A DNA stretch of 64,000 nucleotides from HGM04593 sp045661205 (GTDB taxonomy: Bacteria; Bacteroidota; Bacteroidia; Bacteroidales; Bacteroidaceae): contig JAZRFE010000032.1 in assembly GCA_045661205.1 (NCBI GenBank), positions 12,316-76,315 of the forward strand. The letters run 5' to 3'. A program made the translations under genes and the position numbers. Position 1 is the stretch's first letter. Each line of letters begins with the position of its first letter. The notes beneath the pieces were generated by a model that saw nothing but the letters and a program-made list of their open reading frames with translations, ran no database searches and had not been told where the DNA came from. Shown here piece after piece: positions 52,115 through 61,118 of this stretch.

Positions 52115-52992
52115 TACTGTTGGGGTTCTTGTTCTTTTATATTTTTCAAACACACTTTGAGCGAGTCTGTCCAATAAGGGACAGAGAGACCGAAGGTGGT
52201 TTTTATCTTTGTCTTGTCGAGCACCGAATAGGCGGGGCGCACCACTTTACTGGGAAATTCATTGCTGTGACAGGGTTGTATGTCACAAGCGTTGTTCCCG
52301 GCATACTCGGCTATCATTTTTGTGAAGTCGTACCAACTGCATACGCCTTCGTTTGAATAGTGATATATGCCGTCGTTGCCTGTGTATTTGCGGTTTTCAA
52401 CAATATCGAAAATTGCTGCCGCAAGGTCGTAGGCGTATGTGGGTGTTCCCACTTGGTCGAACACGACGTTCAATCGGGGTTTGCTTGCTGTGAGAGTGAG
52501 CATTGTTTTTACAAAGTTCTTGCCATACTCGCTGTATAGCCATGCGGTGCGTATTATCAGGTGGTGGCACCCTACTCTTTGGATGTTCTGCTCGCCATGC
52601 AGTTTGCTGAGGCCGTACACACCTGTGGGGGTGCCTTTCTTGTCCTCGGTGCAGGGGGTGTTGTAGGGGTCGCCGCCAAACACATAGTCGGTGGAGACGT
52701 GCACAAGCAGTCCGTCGCTCTCTTTCATTGCTACAGCTAGGTTCTCGACTGCCGTTGCGTTGAGAAGTTCGCACAGCGCGGCATCCTCTTCGGCTTTATC
52801 GACGTTTGTATAGGCTGCGCAGTTTATTATTGCCTTTACTTCGTTTGCTGCAACCATTGCGCGCACTGCATCGAGGTCGGTGATGTCGAGCTCGGCTACA
52901 TCGGTGAAAATATAGTTGTCGGCACTCTCGCGTGAGACTATGCGCATTTCGTTGCCCAACTGACCGTTGGCACCGGTGACTAGAATATTCAT
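52114..52992 (-). CDS. rfbD: dTDP-4-dehydrorhamnose reductase
   Basis: A 292-residue SDR finishing dTDP-L-rhamnose. ILVTGANGQLGNEMR, VHVSTDYVFGG and YGLSKLHGEQNI (YxxxK) are clear. It is coupled on both sides: ATGA overlap with the upstream acyltransferase and TAATG with rfbB. ATG at 52992 is preferred over 53031. Confidence 0.96.
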   Translation of the reverse strand: MNILVTGANGQLGNEMRIVSRESADNYIFTDVAELDITDLDAVRAMVAANEVKAIINCAAYTNVDKAEEDAALCELLNATAVENLAVAMKESDGLLVHVSTDYVFGGDPYNTPCTEDKKGTPTGVYGLSKLHGEQNIQRVGCHHLIIRTAWLYSEYGKNFVKTMLTLTASKPRLNVVFDQVGTPTYAYDLAAAIFDIVENRKYTGNDGIYHYSNEGVCSWYDFTKMIAEYAGNNACDIQPCHSNEFPSKVVRPAYSVLDKTKIKTTFGLSVPYWTDSLKVCLKNIKEQEPQQ

Positions 52993-54083
52993 GGTTTCTT
53001 TTTTATAATTATACTTTTCAAGTCTTCCCATGACCTAGGAAATAACATTTTTTGCAATATTGATATATTGTTTATAAAATATGCAACATAATATGAAAAA
53101 GAAAATACGATTAATTGCACAACAAGCGCATTTATAAGATTTACAGCGAAATACTTCTTAAATATCAAATACAAGATATTACACAATATCGGGTGAATTA
53201 TATATATACCAAACGACAAATCACCCACTTTCTTTAAAATCCCAATATTTGAAAACTTATCCCTATACATCCAAATAAAACACATAAATATTAATGGCAT
53301 TAAAAATCTTACTACATAATAAATTATTACATAATTACTGCAAACAAATTTTCTAAATATAAACAATATAGACAAGACTATAAATATCACAGAAGAGTAT
53401 TTTACTATTTTGCTAAATTTGGGGTTATTTAATATATATAGGAAGCTAGTGCCTAAGAACCATACACCTATTCCTTGCAACACCGCAAACGGAGAAATTA
53501 ACATCAGAGAAAAGTTGAAACTCGCATTATATGGTTTTGTATACATAAAAACCATAAATAACACATAACTAATTGCTCCTAAGATCATCAAGAAAAACTT
53601 CAAGCATTTCTTTTGAATATTGAGATTCATCAACATTGTCATTGAAAACATTACCGGTAAAAACCACAAATATTGCATACCAGTAAACACATCTATCAGA
53701 TAATAATTTCCTGTAAAGAAAGTACTAATATAGTATAATACTTTGTTACCATTTGCAGGAAAATAGAGTGCATTTAAATCAAAGTTCTGTCCAGACAACC
53801 TTATGACCAAATAATTTATAAGAGATAGAGCTACAAAAAACAATATATAAGGATAATAAAGGCGTATAAAATTCTTCTTAAATGCTGTTTGAAAATTTTC
53901 ATTCTTTGTTTTGCCGTACAAAAACGGTAAAATAAAAAATGCTTGAACATGAAATAAATATACATATTCAAAACTACCTGGTAGCGATTTTGTAAACATT
54001 GCGTTATGGCCTAACACAATTAAAAAAATCAAAAAACCTTTAATTGCACGAGACTGATTCCTAGTTAAAAAAATATTTTCCAT
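52989..54083 (-). CDS. Acyltransferase-3 family membrane protein
   Basis: A 364-residue integral membrane acyltransferase (OafA/WecH-like) with about ten hydrophobic segments. It starts with RAIKGFLIFLIVLGHN, where the His of the family's acetyl-CoA site is seen. It probably O-acetylates a polymer sugar. It is strikingly AT-rich against the rfb genes on either side and splits rfbC from rfbD, yet overlaps rfbD by 4 nt (ATGA), so it is well integrated into the operon. ATG at 54083 is preferred. Confidence 0.88.
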   Translation of the reverse strand: MENIFLTRNQSRAIKGFLIFLIVLGHNAMFTKSLPGSFEYVYLFHVQAFFILPFLYGKTKNENFQTAFKKNFIRLYYPYILFFVALSLINYLVIRLSGQNFDLNALYFPANGNKVLYYISTFFTGNYYLIDVFTGMQYLWFLPVMFSMTMLMNLNIQKKCLKFFLMILGAISYVLFMVFMYTKPYNASFNFSLMLISPFAVLQGIGVWFLGTSFLYILNNPKFSKIVKYSSVIFIVLSILFIFRKFVCSNYVIIYYVVRFLMPLIFMCFIWMYRDKFSNIGILKKVGDLSFGIYIIHPILCNILYLIFKKYFAVNLINALVVQLIVFSFSYYVAYFINNISILQKMLFPRSWEDLKSIIIKKKP

Positions 54084-54093
54084 TATAATTTGT

Positions 54094-54663
54094 TCAGTAG
54101 AGTTTATCGTTAATATCAAAGTCGGACACTGCGTCGCTCAGCAGGGGTTGTTTCAAGTCTTTCTCGCTGAGGATAGCTTCGGCAACAGGTATCTTCCAGT
54201 CGATGTCCAGCGTTTCGTCGAGCAGTTGTATGCCAGCGTCGGCTTGCGGTGCGTAGAAATTGTCGCATTTGTACTGGAATATCGCCACGTCGCTGAGCAC
54301 GGCAAAGCCGTGGGCAAAGCCACGGGGAATGAAGAGTTGTCGGTGGTTCTCCTCGCTCAACTCCACTGCTACATGCTGTCCGTATGTGGGCGAGCCTTTG
54401 CGTATGTCTACTGCCACGTCGAGCACCTTACCCTTGACACAGCGCACGAGTTTGCTTTGAGTGTAGGGCATGCGCTGATAATGCAGTCCGCGCAGCACGC
54501 CATAAGTGGACATGCTTTCATTGTCCTGTACAAATTTTATGGGCATCACTTTTTCATCGAACTCTTTCTGTGAGAATGACTCGAAGAAGTACCCGCGGGC
54601 ATCCTTGAATATTCGCGGTTCGATGATGACGACGCCTTCTATGTTCGTTTTTATTACTTCCAT
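54094..54663 (-). CDS. rfbC: dTDP-4-dehydrorhamnose 3,5-epimerase
   Basis: A 189-residue RmlC-type cupin. RGLHYQRMPYTQSKLVRC holds the catalytic His and Lys region, and IPRGFAHGFAVLSD follows. It lies 1 nt after rfbA. ATG at 54663 (MEVIKTNIEG) is preferred over 54675, which overlaps rfbA. Confidence 0.96.
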   Translation of the reverse strand: MEVIKTNIEGVVIIEPRIFKDARGYFFESFSQKEFDEKVMPIKFVQDNESMSTYGVLRGLHYQRMPYTQSKLVRCVKGKVLDVAVDIRKGSPTYGQHVAVELSEENHRQLFIPRGFAHGFAVLSDVAIFQYKCDNFYAPQADAGIQLLDETLDIDWKIPVAEAILSEKDLKQPLLSDAVSDFDINDKLY

Positions 54664-54664
54664 A

Positions 54665-55573
54665 TTACATTTCACAGTTGGCTTTTCTCGTACGTTCCAC
54701 CTCTTCGATTACGTGCAGGAGGTATTGTCCGTACTGATTCTTTATCATGGGTTGTGCCAGCTCGCGCAGTTTGTCGGCAGTTATCCATCCTTTGCGATAG
54801 GCAATTCCTTCGAGACAGGCAATTTTCAGTCCTTGACGTTTCTCTATCACCTCAACAAAGGTGGAGGCTTCGCTCAACGAGTCGTGGGTGCCTGTGTCGA
54901 GCCATGCAAAGCCACGACCGAGGGTTTGCACCTTAAGTTCCTTGTCCTCGAGGAAGCGTTGGTTCACTGTTGTTATCTCCAGCTCGCCGCGTGCCGAGGG
55001 TTTTATGGTGCTTGCCACTTCCACCACTTTGTTGGGGTAGAAATAGAGTCCCACAACGGCGTAGTTGGACTTGGGAGCTGTGGGTTTTTCTTCGATGCTT
55101 AAGCAGTTACCTTCGTTGTCGAACTCGGCTACGCCGTAGCGTTCGGGGTCGTTCACCCAATAGCCGAAGACTGTTGCTTTCTGCTCTTCCTCGGCCTGAC
55201 GCACTGCCTCGCGTAACATTGCGCTGAACCCTGCGCCGTAGAAGATATTGTCGCCCAACACCAGACAGGCTGCATCGTTGCCGATGAACTCGCGACCGAT
55301 GATGAAGGCTTGTGCGAGGCCGTCGGGCGAGGGTTGCTCGGCATACTCGAAACGCACGCCGTAGTCGCTACCGTCGCCAAGCAGTCGCTTGAAGCCGGGC
55401 AAATCCTGCGGAGTGGATATGATGAGTATCTCGCGAATACCTGCAAGCATCAACACCGAAATGGGGTAATAGACCATGGGTTTGTCGAAGATGGGGATAA
55501 GCTGCTTGCTCACTCCTTTTGTTATGGGATAGAGACGTGTGCCGCTACCGCCTGCAAGTACAATTCCTTTCAT
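54665..55573 (-). CDS. rfbA: Glucose-1-phosphate thymidylyltransferase
   Basis: A 302-residue nucleotidyltransferase making dTDP-glucose, the first step to dTDP-L-rhamnose. GIVLAGGSGTRLYPITKG is the nucleotide-binding signature; EKPTAPKSNYAVVGLYFY and DTGTHDSLSEAS are also family features. The frame is open for 22 more codons upstream; the family begins at the ATG at 55573. Confidence 0.96.
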   Translation of the reverse strand: MKGIVLAGGSGTRLYPITKGVSKQLIPIFDKPMVYYPISVLMLAGIREILIISTPQDLPGFKRLLGDGSDYGVRFEYAEQPSPDGLAQAFIIGREFIGNDAACLVLGDNIFYGAGFSAMLREAVRQAEEEQKATVFGYWVNDPERYGVAEFDNEGNCLSIEEKPTAPKSNYAVVGLYFYPNKVVEVASTIKPSARGELEITTVNQRFLEDKELKVQTLGRGFAWLDTGTHDSLSEASTFVEVIEKRQGLKIACLEGIAYRKGWITADKLRELAQPMIKNQYGQYLLHVIEEVERTRKANCEM

Positions 55574-55604
55574 AGAAAATATGTTTATATTTTTTACCCG
55601 ATAA

Positions 55605-56843
55605 TTAATCTCTTCTGAAAATATCTCGTGTGTAGACACGCTCGCGCACGTCGTCGAGGGTGCTGTCGTAGCGGTTGGCGATGATTGCCTGCGAGAGACG
55701 CTTGAACTCGTTGATGTCGTTCACCACTTTGCTGCCGAAGAATGTGGAGCCGTCAGGCAAGGTGGGCTCGTAGATGACAACCTCGGCACCTTTGGCTTTG
55801 TTGCGCTTCATCACGCCCTGAATAGACGACTGACGGAAGTTGTCGGAGTTGGTCTTCATGGTAAGGCGGTAGACTCCTATCACACATCTCTTTTCGCTTG
55901 ATGCTTCGTAGTCGCCACGGTTGTAATAGTCGTAATAGCCGGCCATGCCCAGCACTCTGTCGGCAATGAAGTCCTTGCGTGTGCGGTTGCTCTCGACGAT
56001 GGCAGACATCATGTTCTGAGGCACGTCACGATAGTTGGCGAGCAACTGTTTGGTATCTTTGGGGAGGCAGTAGCCACCGTAGCCGAATGAGGGGTTGTTG
56101 TAGTGCGAGCCGATGCGCGGGTCGAGGGCAACGCCTTCGATGATGCTTTTTGTGTCGAGGCCTTTCATTTCGGCGTATGTATCGAGCTCGTTGAAGAAGC
56201 TCACACGCAGAGCAAGGTAGGTATTGGCAAAGAGTTTCACAGCCTCGGCCTCGGTGAGTCCCATGTAAAGGATTTCAATATCTTGTTTTTCGGCTCCCAG
56301 ACGTAACAGCTCGGCGAACATGTGCGCAGCGAGGTCGAGACGTTTATCGCCCTCGGGACGGCCTACGATGATGCGGCTTGGGTAAAGGTTGTCGTACAAC
56401 GCTCTGCTCTCGCGCAAAAACTCGGGAGAGAAAAGGATATTCTCGCTACCCAGCTTGGCACGTACCTGCTCGGTGTAACCTACGGGGATGGTGCTCTTTA
56501 TCACCATTATGGCGTCGGGGTTGCACTGCATGACCGTCTTTATGACGCTCTCCACTGCCGAGGTGTCGAAAAAGTCCTTGACACTGTCATAGTTCGTGGG
56601 GGCGGCAATGATAACAAAGTCTGCATCTTTATAGGCACTTTCGGCATCGAGTGTCGCTGTGAGGTCAAGCTGTTTCTCGGCAAAGAAACGCTCGATGTAC
56701 TCATCCTGTATGGGGGAAATGCGTTTGTTAATCATCTCCACCTTCTCGGGAACGATATCCACTGCCACTACATGGTTGTTCTGTGCCAAGAGTGTTGCCA
56801 CGCTCAAGCCTACATAACCTGTGCCTGCTACCGCTATCTTCAT
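55605..56843 (-). CDS. ugd: UDP-glucose 6-dehydrogenase, copy 2
   Basis: A 412-residue paralogue of the gene at 49405-50721. MKIAVAGTGYVGLSVATLLA and YGGYCLPKDTK with the catalytic Cys are conserved, and long stretches of both proteins are identical. It lacks the middle insert of copy 1 (PEGDKRLDLA in its place). It lies 30 nt after the phosphatase gene and 31 nt before rfbA. Confidence 0.95.
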   Translation of the reverse strand: MKIAVAGTGYVGLSVATLLAQNNHVVAVDIVPEKVEMINKRISPIQDEYIERFFAEKQLDLTATLDAESAYKDADFVIIAAPTNYDSVKDFFDTSAVESVIKTVMQCNPDAIMVIKSTIPVGYTEQVRAKLGSENILFSPEFLRESRALYDNLYPSRIIVGRPEGDKRLDLAAHMFAELLRLGAEKQDIEILYMGLTEAEAVKLFANTYLALRVSFFNELDTYAEMKGLDTKSIIEGVALDPRIGSHYNNPSFGYGGYCLPKDTKQLLANYRDVPQNMMSAIVESNRTRKDFIADRVLGMAGYYDYYNRGDYEASSEKRCVIGVYRLTMKTNSDNFRQSSIQGVMKRNKAKGAEVVIYEPTLPDGSTFFGSKVVNDINEFKRLSQAIIANRYDSTLDDVRERVYTRDIFRRD

Positions 56844-56873
56844 AATTAGTTTTCCTTTAAATTGTTAATATCA

Positions 56874-57602
56874 TTATAAGTTCCACTCTCTGCGTTGCAA
56901 AAGCATGGAAGATTTTTCTATTTTTTTTATTATCGAAGAGTCTATCTTCATATCCCAATGTCGCATGGACTTTCTATGCGTGTCGCTGCCTACGATGTCG
57001 TACATGTCTTTTTTCACGAGCCACTCAGCTTTTTTCTGCTCGGGACGGCCATAGCGTCCTGCAAGCGAGGCCCAATTGAGTTGGAATTTTATGCCGGCTG
57101 CCTTCAGTTTCTTGTAGTCCTTCTCGTCCATATATTGATAACGCTCGGGATGGGCAAGAACGGGATAATAGCCTTTGGACTTTATTCGTGCAAGGGTGTC
57201 GTGCAGTCCCATGGGTGAGCTGAAATAGGATGTCTCGACCAACAGATGGTTACCCTGCTCGCCAAGTGGCAACAGGTCGTTGTCGGCCAAACGTGCATCG
57301 AAAAGTGTGTCGAGCATATACTCGGCCGCAAGGTTCAATTTTATGCTGCCTTTGTATGCAGCCTGCAACTGTGCAAAACGCTCGCGCAGCCCTTCGGTAG
57401 TATTTGGAATATCCTCCATTACATGGGGTGTCAGCCACAGCTCGGCAATGCCCTGCTCCTCGAAATTGGCAAGTATCTCAAGCGTGTCGTCGATAGACTG
57501 CACACCATCGTCTACACCGGGTAAAAGGTGGGAATGATAATCCAGAGAACCTGCAAGCAGTCCGCTGTTCTTTATTGTTTGACGAGATGTAAAAGGCCAC
57601 AT
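56874..57602 (-). CDS. PHP-domain protein tyrosine phosphatase (CpsB/CapC type)
   Basis: A 242-residue manganese-dependent phosphatase. Metal ligands are seen in DYHSHLLPGVDDG, LTPHV, LAHPERYQY and GSDTHRKS. It would remove phosphate from the tyrosine tail of the Wzc-type kinase encoded just upstream, so that the pair cycles phosphorylation during export. An inverted repeat lies in the 88-nt gap between the two genes. Confidence 0.92.
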   Translation of the reverse strand: MWPFTSRQTIKNSGLLAGSLDYHSHLLPGVDDGVQSIDDTLEILANFEEQGIAELWLTPHVMEDIPNTTEGLRERFAQLQAAYKGSIKLNLAAEYMLDTLFDARLADNDLLPLGEQGNHLLVETSYFSSPMGLHDTLARIKSKGYYPVLAHPERYQYMDEKDYKKLKAAGIKFQLNWASLAGRYGRPEQKKAEWLVKKDMYDIVGSDTHRKSMRHWDMKIDSSIIKKIEKSSMLLQRREWNL

Positions 57603-57619
57603 ATTATAAAAACTCTTAA

Positions 57620-57665
57620 GGCTTTCAACAACAAGGCATTTTTATGTGCGATGCTGTTGAAAGCC
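57620..57665 (-). repeat. Inverted repeat between wzc and the phosphatase gene
   Basis: GGCTTTCAACA (57620-57630) and TGTTGAAAGCC (57655-57665) form an 11-bp perfect stem; the loop itself contains GCAT/ATGC. The minus-strand tail is TTAAGAGTTTTTA. It could be a partial terminator or a processing site that sets the kinase to phosphatase ratio. Confidence 0.5.
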
Positions 57666-57690
57666 GATAATTAAACGTGCTTATATTCTA

Positions 57691-60120
57691 TTACTTTTTG
57701 TTAGAGCCATAGGCATAATAGTGAGAGCCGTAACGGTAGCCATAGCGATAACCGTAACGATAGCCATAACGGTTGCCGTAACGACCGCCTCCACCGTCGG
57801 TGGTGGCATTGAGTATGAGCGACATATTCTTGAATCTCTTTGACTGATAGATATCTTCGAGTTCGGGCAACATGCTCTTTTCGAGCACTCCTGCACGAAT
57901 GACAAAGATTGTTCTATCGGCAAATTTCTCGATAATCTGCGTATCGGCAACAATATCGATGGGGGGACAGTCGATAAAGACATAGTCGAACTGTGTGCGC
58001 AACTCTTTGATACATTCTGCCAAACGGTCACCTTCGAGCAACTCTGTGGGGTTGGGAGGGATAGTACCAACAGGCAACACTAACAAATTGCTATTATTTT
58101 CCGATTGTACCACCAACTGCATCAGGTTATTGGCGCGACCTGCAAGATAGTCGGCAATACCATGCTTGGGAGTGTTCACAAACGATGATGTTGATGCGTG
58201 GCGTAAGTCGCCATCGACAACCACTACCCTACGACCTTTGAGAGCCATTGATTTTGCAAGGTTCATCGAAATGAACGACTTACCGCTACCGGGATTGAAC
58301 GAGGTGGTTACAAAGACATTTCCCGAACCCTCTGTGAGCATGAAATCGACGTTCGTACGCAACACGCGGAATGCCTCGTTGATAACGTTACGGTTGCCGT
58401 CCTCCACAACAATCTCGTTCTTAACCTTCGCTGTTTTCTTCCAAAATTTCCATGATGACTTTTCGGGAAGAAGCATGGGAATTTCACCTATCAACGGCAA
58501 GGTGAGTTTCTCGATGTCGCGACGTCCGCGTACTGTTGTAATGAGATTTTCCTGCATGAAGATTATAACCACAGGTATCACCAAGCCCAATACAAGTGCC
58601 ACTAATATAATCTTAGCTTTTACAGGAGCTGTGGGAGCCAGCGAACCGGTGGGAGGTGTGATGATACGTGTGTTGTATGCTGTGAATGCTTTGGAAAGCT
58701 CGTTCTCCTCGCGTTTCTGGAGCAGGAAGAGATAGAGAGCCTCCTTCACCTGCTGCTGACGACCTACCGAGCGAAGATATTTCTCTTGTTTGGGATTGAC
58801 AGCAATGCGCTCGGTGGCCTCTTTCTCGTGACGCTTCATGTTTGCGAGCTGAGCATCAAGAGTAACAATCTGGTTTTCAACCGATGTTATTATTGCATTG
58901 CGCATAGACTCGAGCGACTTGTCGAGACCTTCGATAACAGGGTTTTTCACATTGCTGCCTGCAACAAGGTCGGAACGACGAAGCAACATAGTGTTGTACT
59001 CGAGAATTTGCTCTTCGATGCTCGATGAGGAAATGCCTGAGTTGGCAGGCAACAGTTTGTCGTTGTTTTCCTCGTTCTTCACATAGTCGAGTATATAACG
59101 AGCCATATAAAGTTGGTTGTTGAGTGCAAGAACCTCCTCCGCTGCCTTTGTACTCTGCGACATGTACATACTAGATGCCGAAGATACGTCGGGTAACAAC
59201 TGCTGACTCTTATATGTAGAAATATTCTCGTCTACGTCGCCAAGTTCCTTGACAATGCTGTCGAGACGCTCCTCGATGAACTTAGAAGTGCTGACTGTTA
59301 CCTTATTCTTGTCATCTATCCATTTTTCATTATATACCTCTATTACCTTGTTCAACACATCAACAGCGCGTTGGGGAGAAACATCGGTAATCTTAAGATC
59401 GATAACATCGGCTTTCTTATTATTGAGTGCTGTTTGCAATTTTGCCGAATAGCCCTGAGTGGTTGCATGGTAGCCACTGCGGGTGACATAAATTGTATTC
59501 TCTATGCCGGGTACGAAGTTGAGCGTGGGGGTAACAACTACCTTACCCAAAGGAGTCTCGATGGGCTCGAGCACCTTTCCTGCTATTGCATCATTGCTCT
59601 CGTTTTCGTTGCCATCGGTGTACCACACAAAGTCTCGGAGCGACACTGTGCCATCTGCAAGGATATCCACAACCAACGAGGCCGAAGCATTCTCCTCGAT
59701 ATCCATCAGACGAACATTGATGGGGAGACTCTTGCCATAAATGGTCTTTTTGTGGAAAGTGCCATCCACCGAATAGTTCATGTCGAGTTGCAGACGTTTG
59801 ACAACCTCGGCCATAACCGAAGGCGACTGTATGGCAATAAGCTCATTATCGACACTGCTGGTGGTTTTGAACATACCCATATCGGCAAAGTCGCTCATTG
59901 CGCCAGAGATTGATGAGCCCTTGGAGTCGGACTTTATCATCACCTGCGAAGAGCGCACATACGATGGCTGAGTTCTCAATATATAAAACACTGCGACAGA
60001 TAATGTGAGGATTACTGACAAGAGAAACCAATGCCATCTTGCAAGACACATGAAAAGAAAATCCTTCACATTCAAAGTCTCTTCACTCTGCTCTGCAATA
60101 TTTTGAGTATTTGTAGACAT
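57691..60120 (-). CDS. wzc: Wzc-type polysaccharide co-polymerase / tyrosine autokinase
   Basis: An 809-residue inner-membrane protein. The N-terminal Wzz domain has a membrane segment near residues 33-51, a long periplasmic coiled region and a GNVR-like zone, and a second membrane segment near 520-540. The cytoplasmic BY-kinase has Walker A NPGSGKS from 609, Walker A' VVVVDGDLRH and Walker B YVFIDCPPID. The C-terminus (about 771-809) is a tyrosine tail made of RYGY repeats with eleven Tyr. Together with Wza it forms the export complex and controls chain length. It follows wza by 21 nt. Confidence 0.95.
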   Translation of the reverse strand: MSTNTQNIAEQSEETLNVKDFLFMCLARWHWFLLSVILTLSVAVFYILRTQPSYVRSSQVMIKSDSKGSSISGAMSDFADMGMFKTTSSVDNELIAIQSPSVMAEVVKRLQLDMNYSVDGTFHKKTIYGKSLPINVRLMDIEENASASLVVDILADGTVSLRDFVWYTDGNENESNDAIAGKVLEPIETPLGKVVVTPTLNFVPGIENTIYVTRSGYHATTQGYSAKLQTALNNKKADVIDLKITDVSPQRAVDVLNKVIEVYNEKWIDDKNKVTVSTSKFIEERLDSIVKELGDVDENISTYKSQQLLPDVSSASSMYMSQSTKAAEEVLALNNQLYMARYILDYVKNEENNDKLLPANSGISSSSIEEQILEYNTMLLRRSDLVAGSNVKNPVIEGLDKSLESMRNAIITSVENQIVTLDAQLANMKRHEKEATERIAVNPKQEKYLRSVGRQQQVKEALYLFLLQKREENELSKAFTAYNTRIITPPTGSLAPTAPVKAKIILVALVLGLVIPVVIIFMQENLITTVRGRRDIEKLTLPLIGEIPMLLPEKSSWKFWKKTAKVKNEIVVEDGNRNVINEAFRVLRTNVDFMLTEGSGNVFVTTSFNPGSGKSFISMNLAKSMALKGRRVVVVDGDLRHASTSSFVNTPKHGIADYLAGRANNLMQLVVQSENNSNLLVLPVGTIPPNPTELLEGDRLAECIKELRTQFDYVFIDCPPIDIVADTQIIEKFADRTIFVIRAGVLEKSMLPELEDIYQSKRFKNMSLILNATTDGGGGRYGNRYGYRYGYRYGYRYGSHYYAYGSNKK
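57724..57783 (-). repeat. Five 12-bp tandem repeats coding the tyrosine tail of Wzc
   Basis: Five imperfect 12-nt units (minus strand, type CGTTACGGTTAT) code RYGN, RYGY, RYGY, RYGY, RYGS. Changes in unit number would stay in frame and change the number of phosphorylatable Tyr. Confidence 0.85.
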
Positions 60121-60141
60121 ACTTATTTTTTTAATTGATTA

Positions 60142-60951
60142 TTACTTAATGATAAGCGCTGTAATTGTTGTCAGCAACGATGCAACTGAAATCCAGAATG
60201 TGGGAGTGTATACTGTGTTGCCGCTTACTGTGGCCTGACGCTGACGCATTTCGTTGGGTTTCACATATACAACATCGTTCTGTTGCATGAAATATACGGG
60301 TGAGTTAACAAGTTTCTCGGCCGAAGTCAAATCCACCTCATACACTTTCTGCTTGCCATCAACCTGACGCATTACAAGTACATCACCACGCTGACCGTAG
60401 ATTGTGAGGTCACCCGCCATTCCAAGAGCGTCGAGCAGAGTGATTTTATCTCTATCGATAGCATATCTACCGGGCTTGCCCACCTCGCCAAGAACCGAGA
60501 TATTGAGGTTGGCATATTCCACGGTCACCACGAGAGGGTCGTCGGGAGCAACCTGATTTTTGTCGTACATTGCCTGTTTGATTGTTGCAGCCAATGTTTC
60601 GCGTGTCAAGCCGCCTGCTTTTATCTTGCCGAGCACAGGAAAGTCTATATCGCCATTGCTGTCTACGGTATAACATGCAATGCCCTGAGACTGAGCAGAA
60701 GAGGAATAAGATGCACTCTGGCCTATGCGCGAGGGTGCATATGCCAGGTTGTATAAATTGTTATACTCTTGAGACTTTGTATTTACGATCACCGAGACCT
60801 TGTCACCGGGACGCAACTTTACTGCGCCATCCTCTTTCAACAAAAGCTCAACTCCGTCATTTGAATCCTGGAAATAAGAGATTTGCGGAGCCTTACAAGA
60901 TGTCATCAACGCAACTGACAACACAAACAAGAAGATAATCTTACGACTCAT
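60142..60951 (-). CDS. wza: Outer-membrane polysaccharide export lipoprotein (Wza-like)
   Basis: A 269-residue lipoprotein: signal peptide with lipobox MTSC, then the Poly_export domain (LRPGDKVSVIVNTKSQEYN, VDSNGDIDFPVLGKIKAGG) and an SLBB part (NISVLGEVGKPGRYAI). A C-terminal hydrophobic stretch (FWISVASLLTTITALII) would span the outer membrane. It is shorter than E. coli Wza, as usual in Bacteroidetes. First gene of the export operon; the promoter is at 61020-61051. ATG at 60951 is chosen for the signal peptide. Confidence 0.93.
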   Translation of the reverse strand: MSRKIIFLFVLSVALMTSCKAPQISYFQDSNDGVELLLKEDGAVKLRPGDKVSVIVNTKSQEYNNLYNLAYAPSRIGQSASYSSSAQSQGIACYTVDSNGDIDFPVLGKIKAGGLTRETLAATIKQAMYDKNQVAPDDPLVVTVEYANLNISVLGEVGKPGRYAIDRDKITLLDALGMAGDLTIYGQRGDVLVMRQVDGKQKVYEVDLTSAEKLVNSPVYFMQQNDVVYVKPNEMRQRQATVSGNTVYTPTFWISVASLLTTITALIIK

Positions 60952-61006
60952 TTTTATATAAAAATTTAATTTATTAACATACATATTTCAAGCAACGCAT
61001 TGCCGC

Positions 61007-61025
61007 ATTTTGCAAAGTGCAAAAT
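61007..61025. repeat. 8-bp inverted repeat overlapping the wza promoter
   Basis: ATTTTGCA (61007-61014) and TGCAAAAT (61018-61025) are perfect mirror arms separated by 3 bp, and overlap the -7 box. It looks like a regulator dyad at the transcription start. Confidence 0.5.
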
Positions 61026-61051
61026 TAGCAATTTTCATTCAATAATGCAAA
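61020..61051 (-). promoter_or_regulatory. Promoter of the polysaccharide export operon
   Basis: Minus strand TAATTTTG (61020-61027) is an exact -7 box and TTTG (61048-61051) lies exactly 20 nt upstream, a full match to the Bacteroidales consensus. The wza ATG is 69 nt downstream. Confidence 0.75.
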
Positions 61052-61118
61052 TATCACACACATCGCCCACAGGCAGCATCGGCGACCACGCCTAGAAAGC
61101 CGGCGCCCGCCGTTCATT

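Noticed and set aside
57724..57783. Short tandem repeats considered as CRISPR or a non-coding repeat
   Set aside because: Units are 12 nt without spacers and lie in frame inside wzc, coding the tyrosine tail.
60952..61118. Invertible promoter flanked by inverted repeats, as in B. fragilis capsule loci
   Set aside because: Only a compact 8-bp dyad with a 3-bp spacer was found; there are no distant matching repeats around the promoter and no recombinase in the window.
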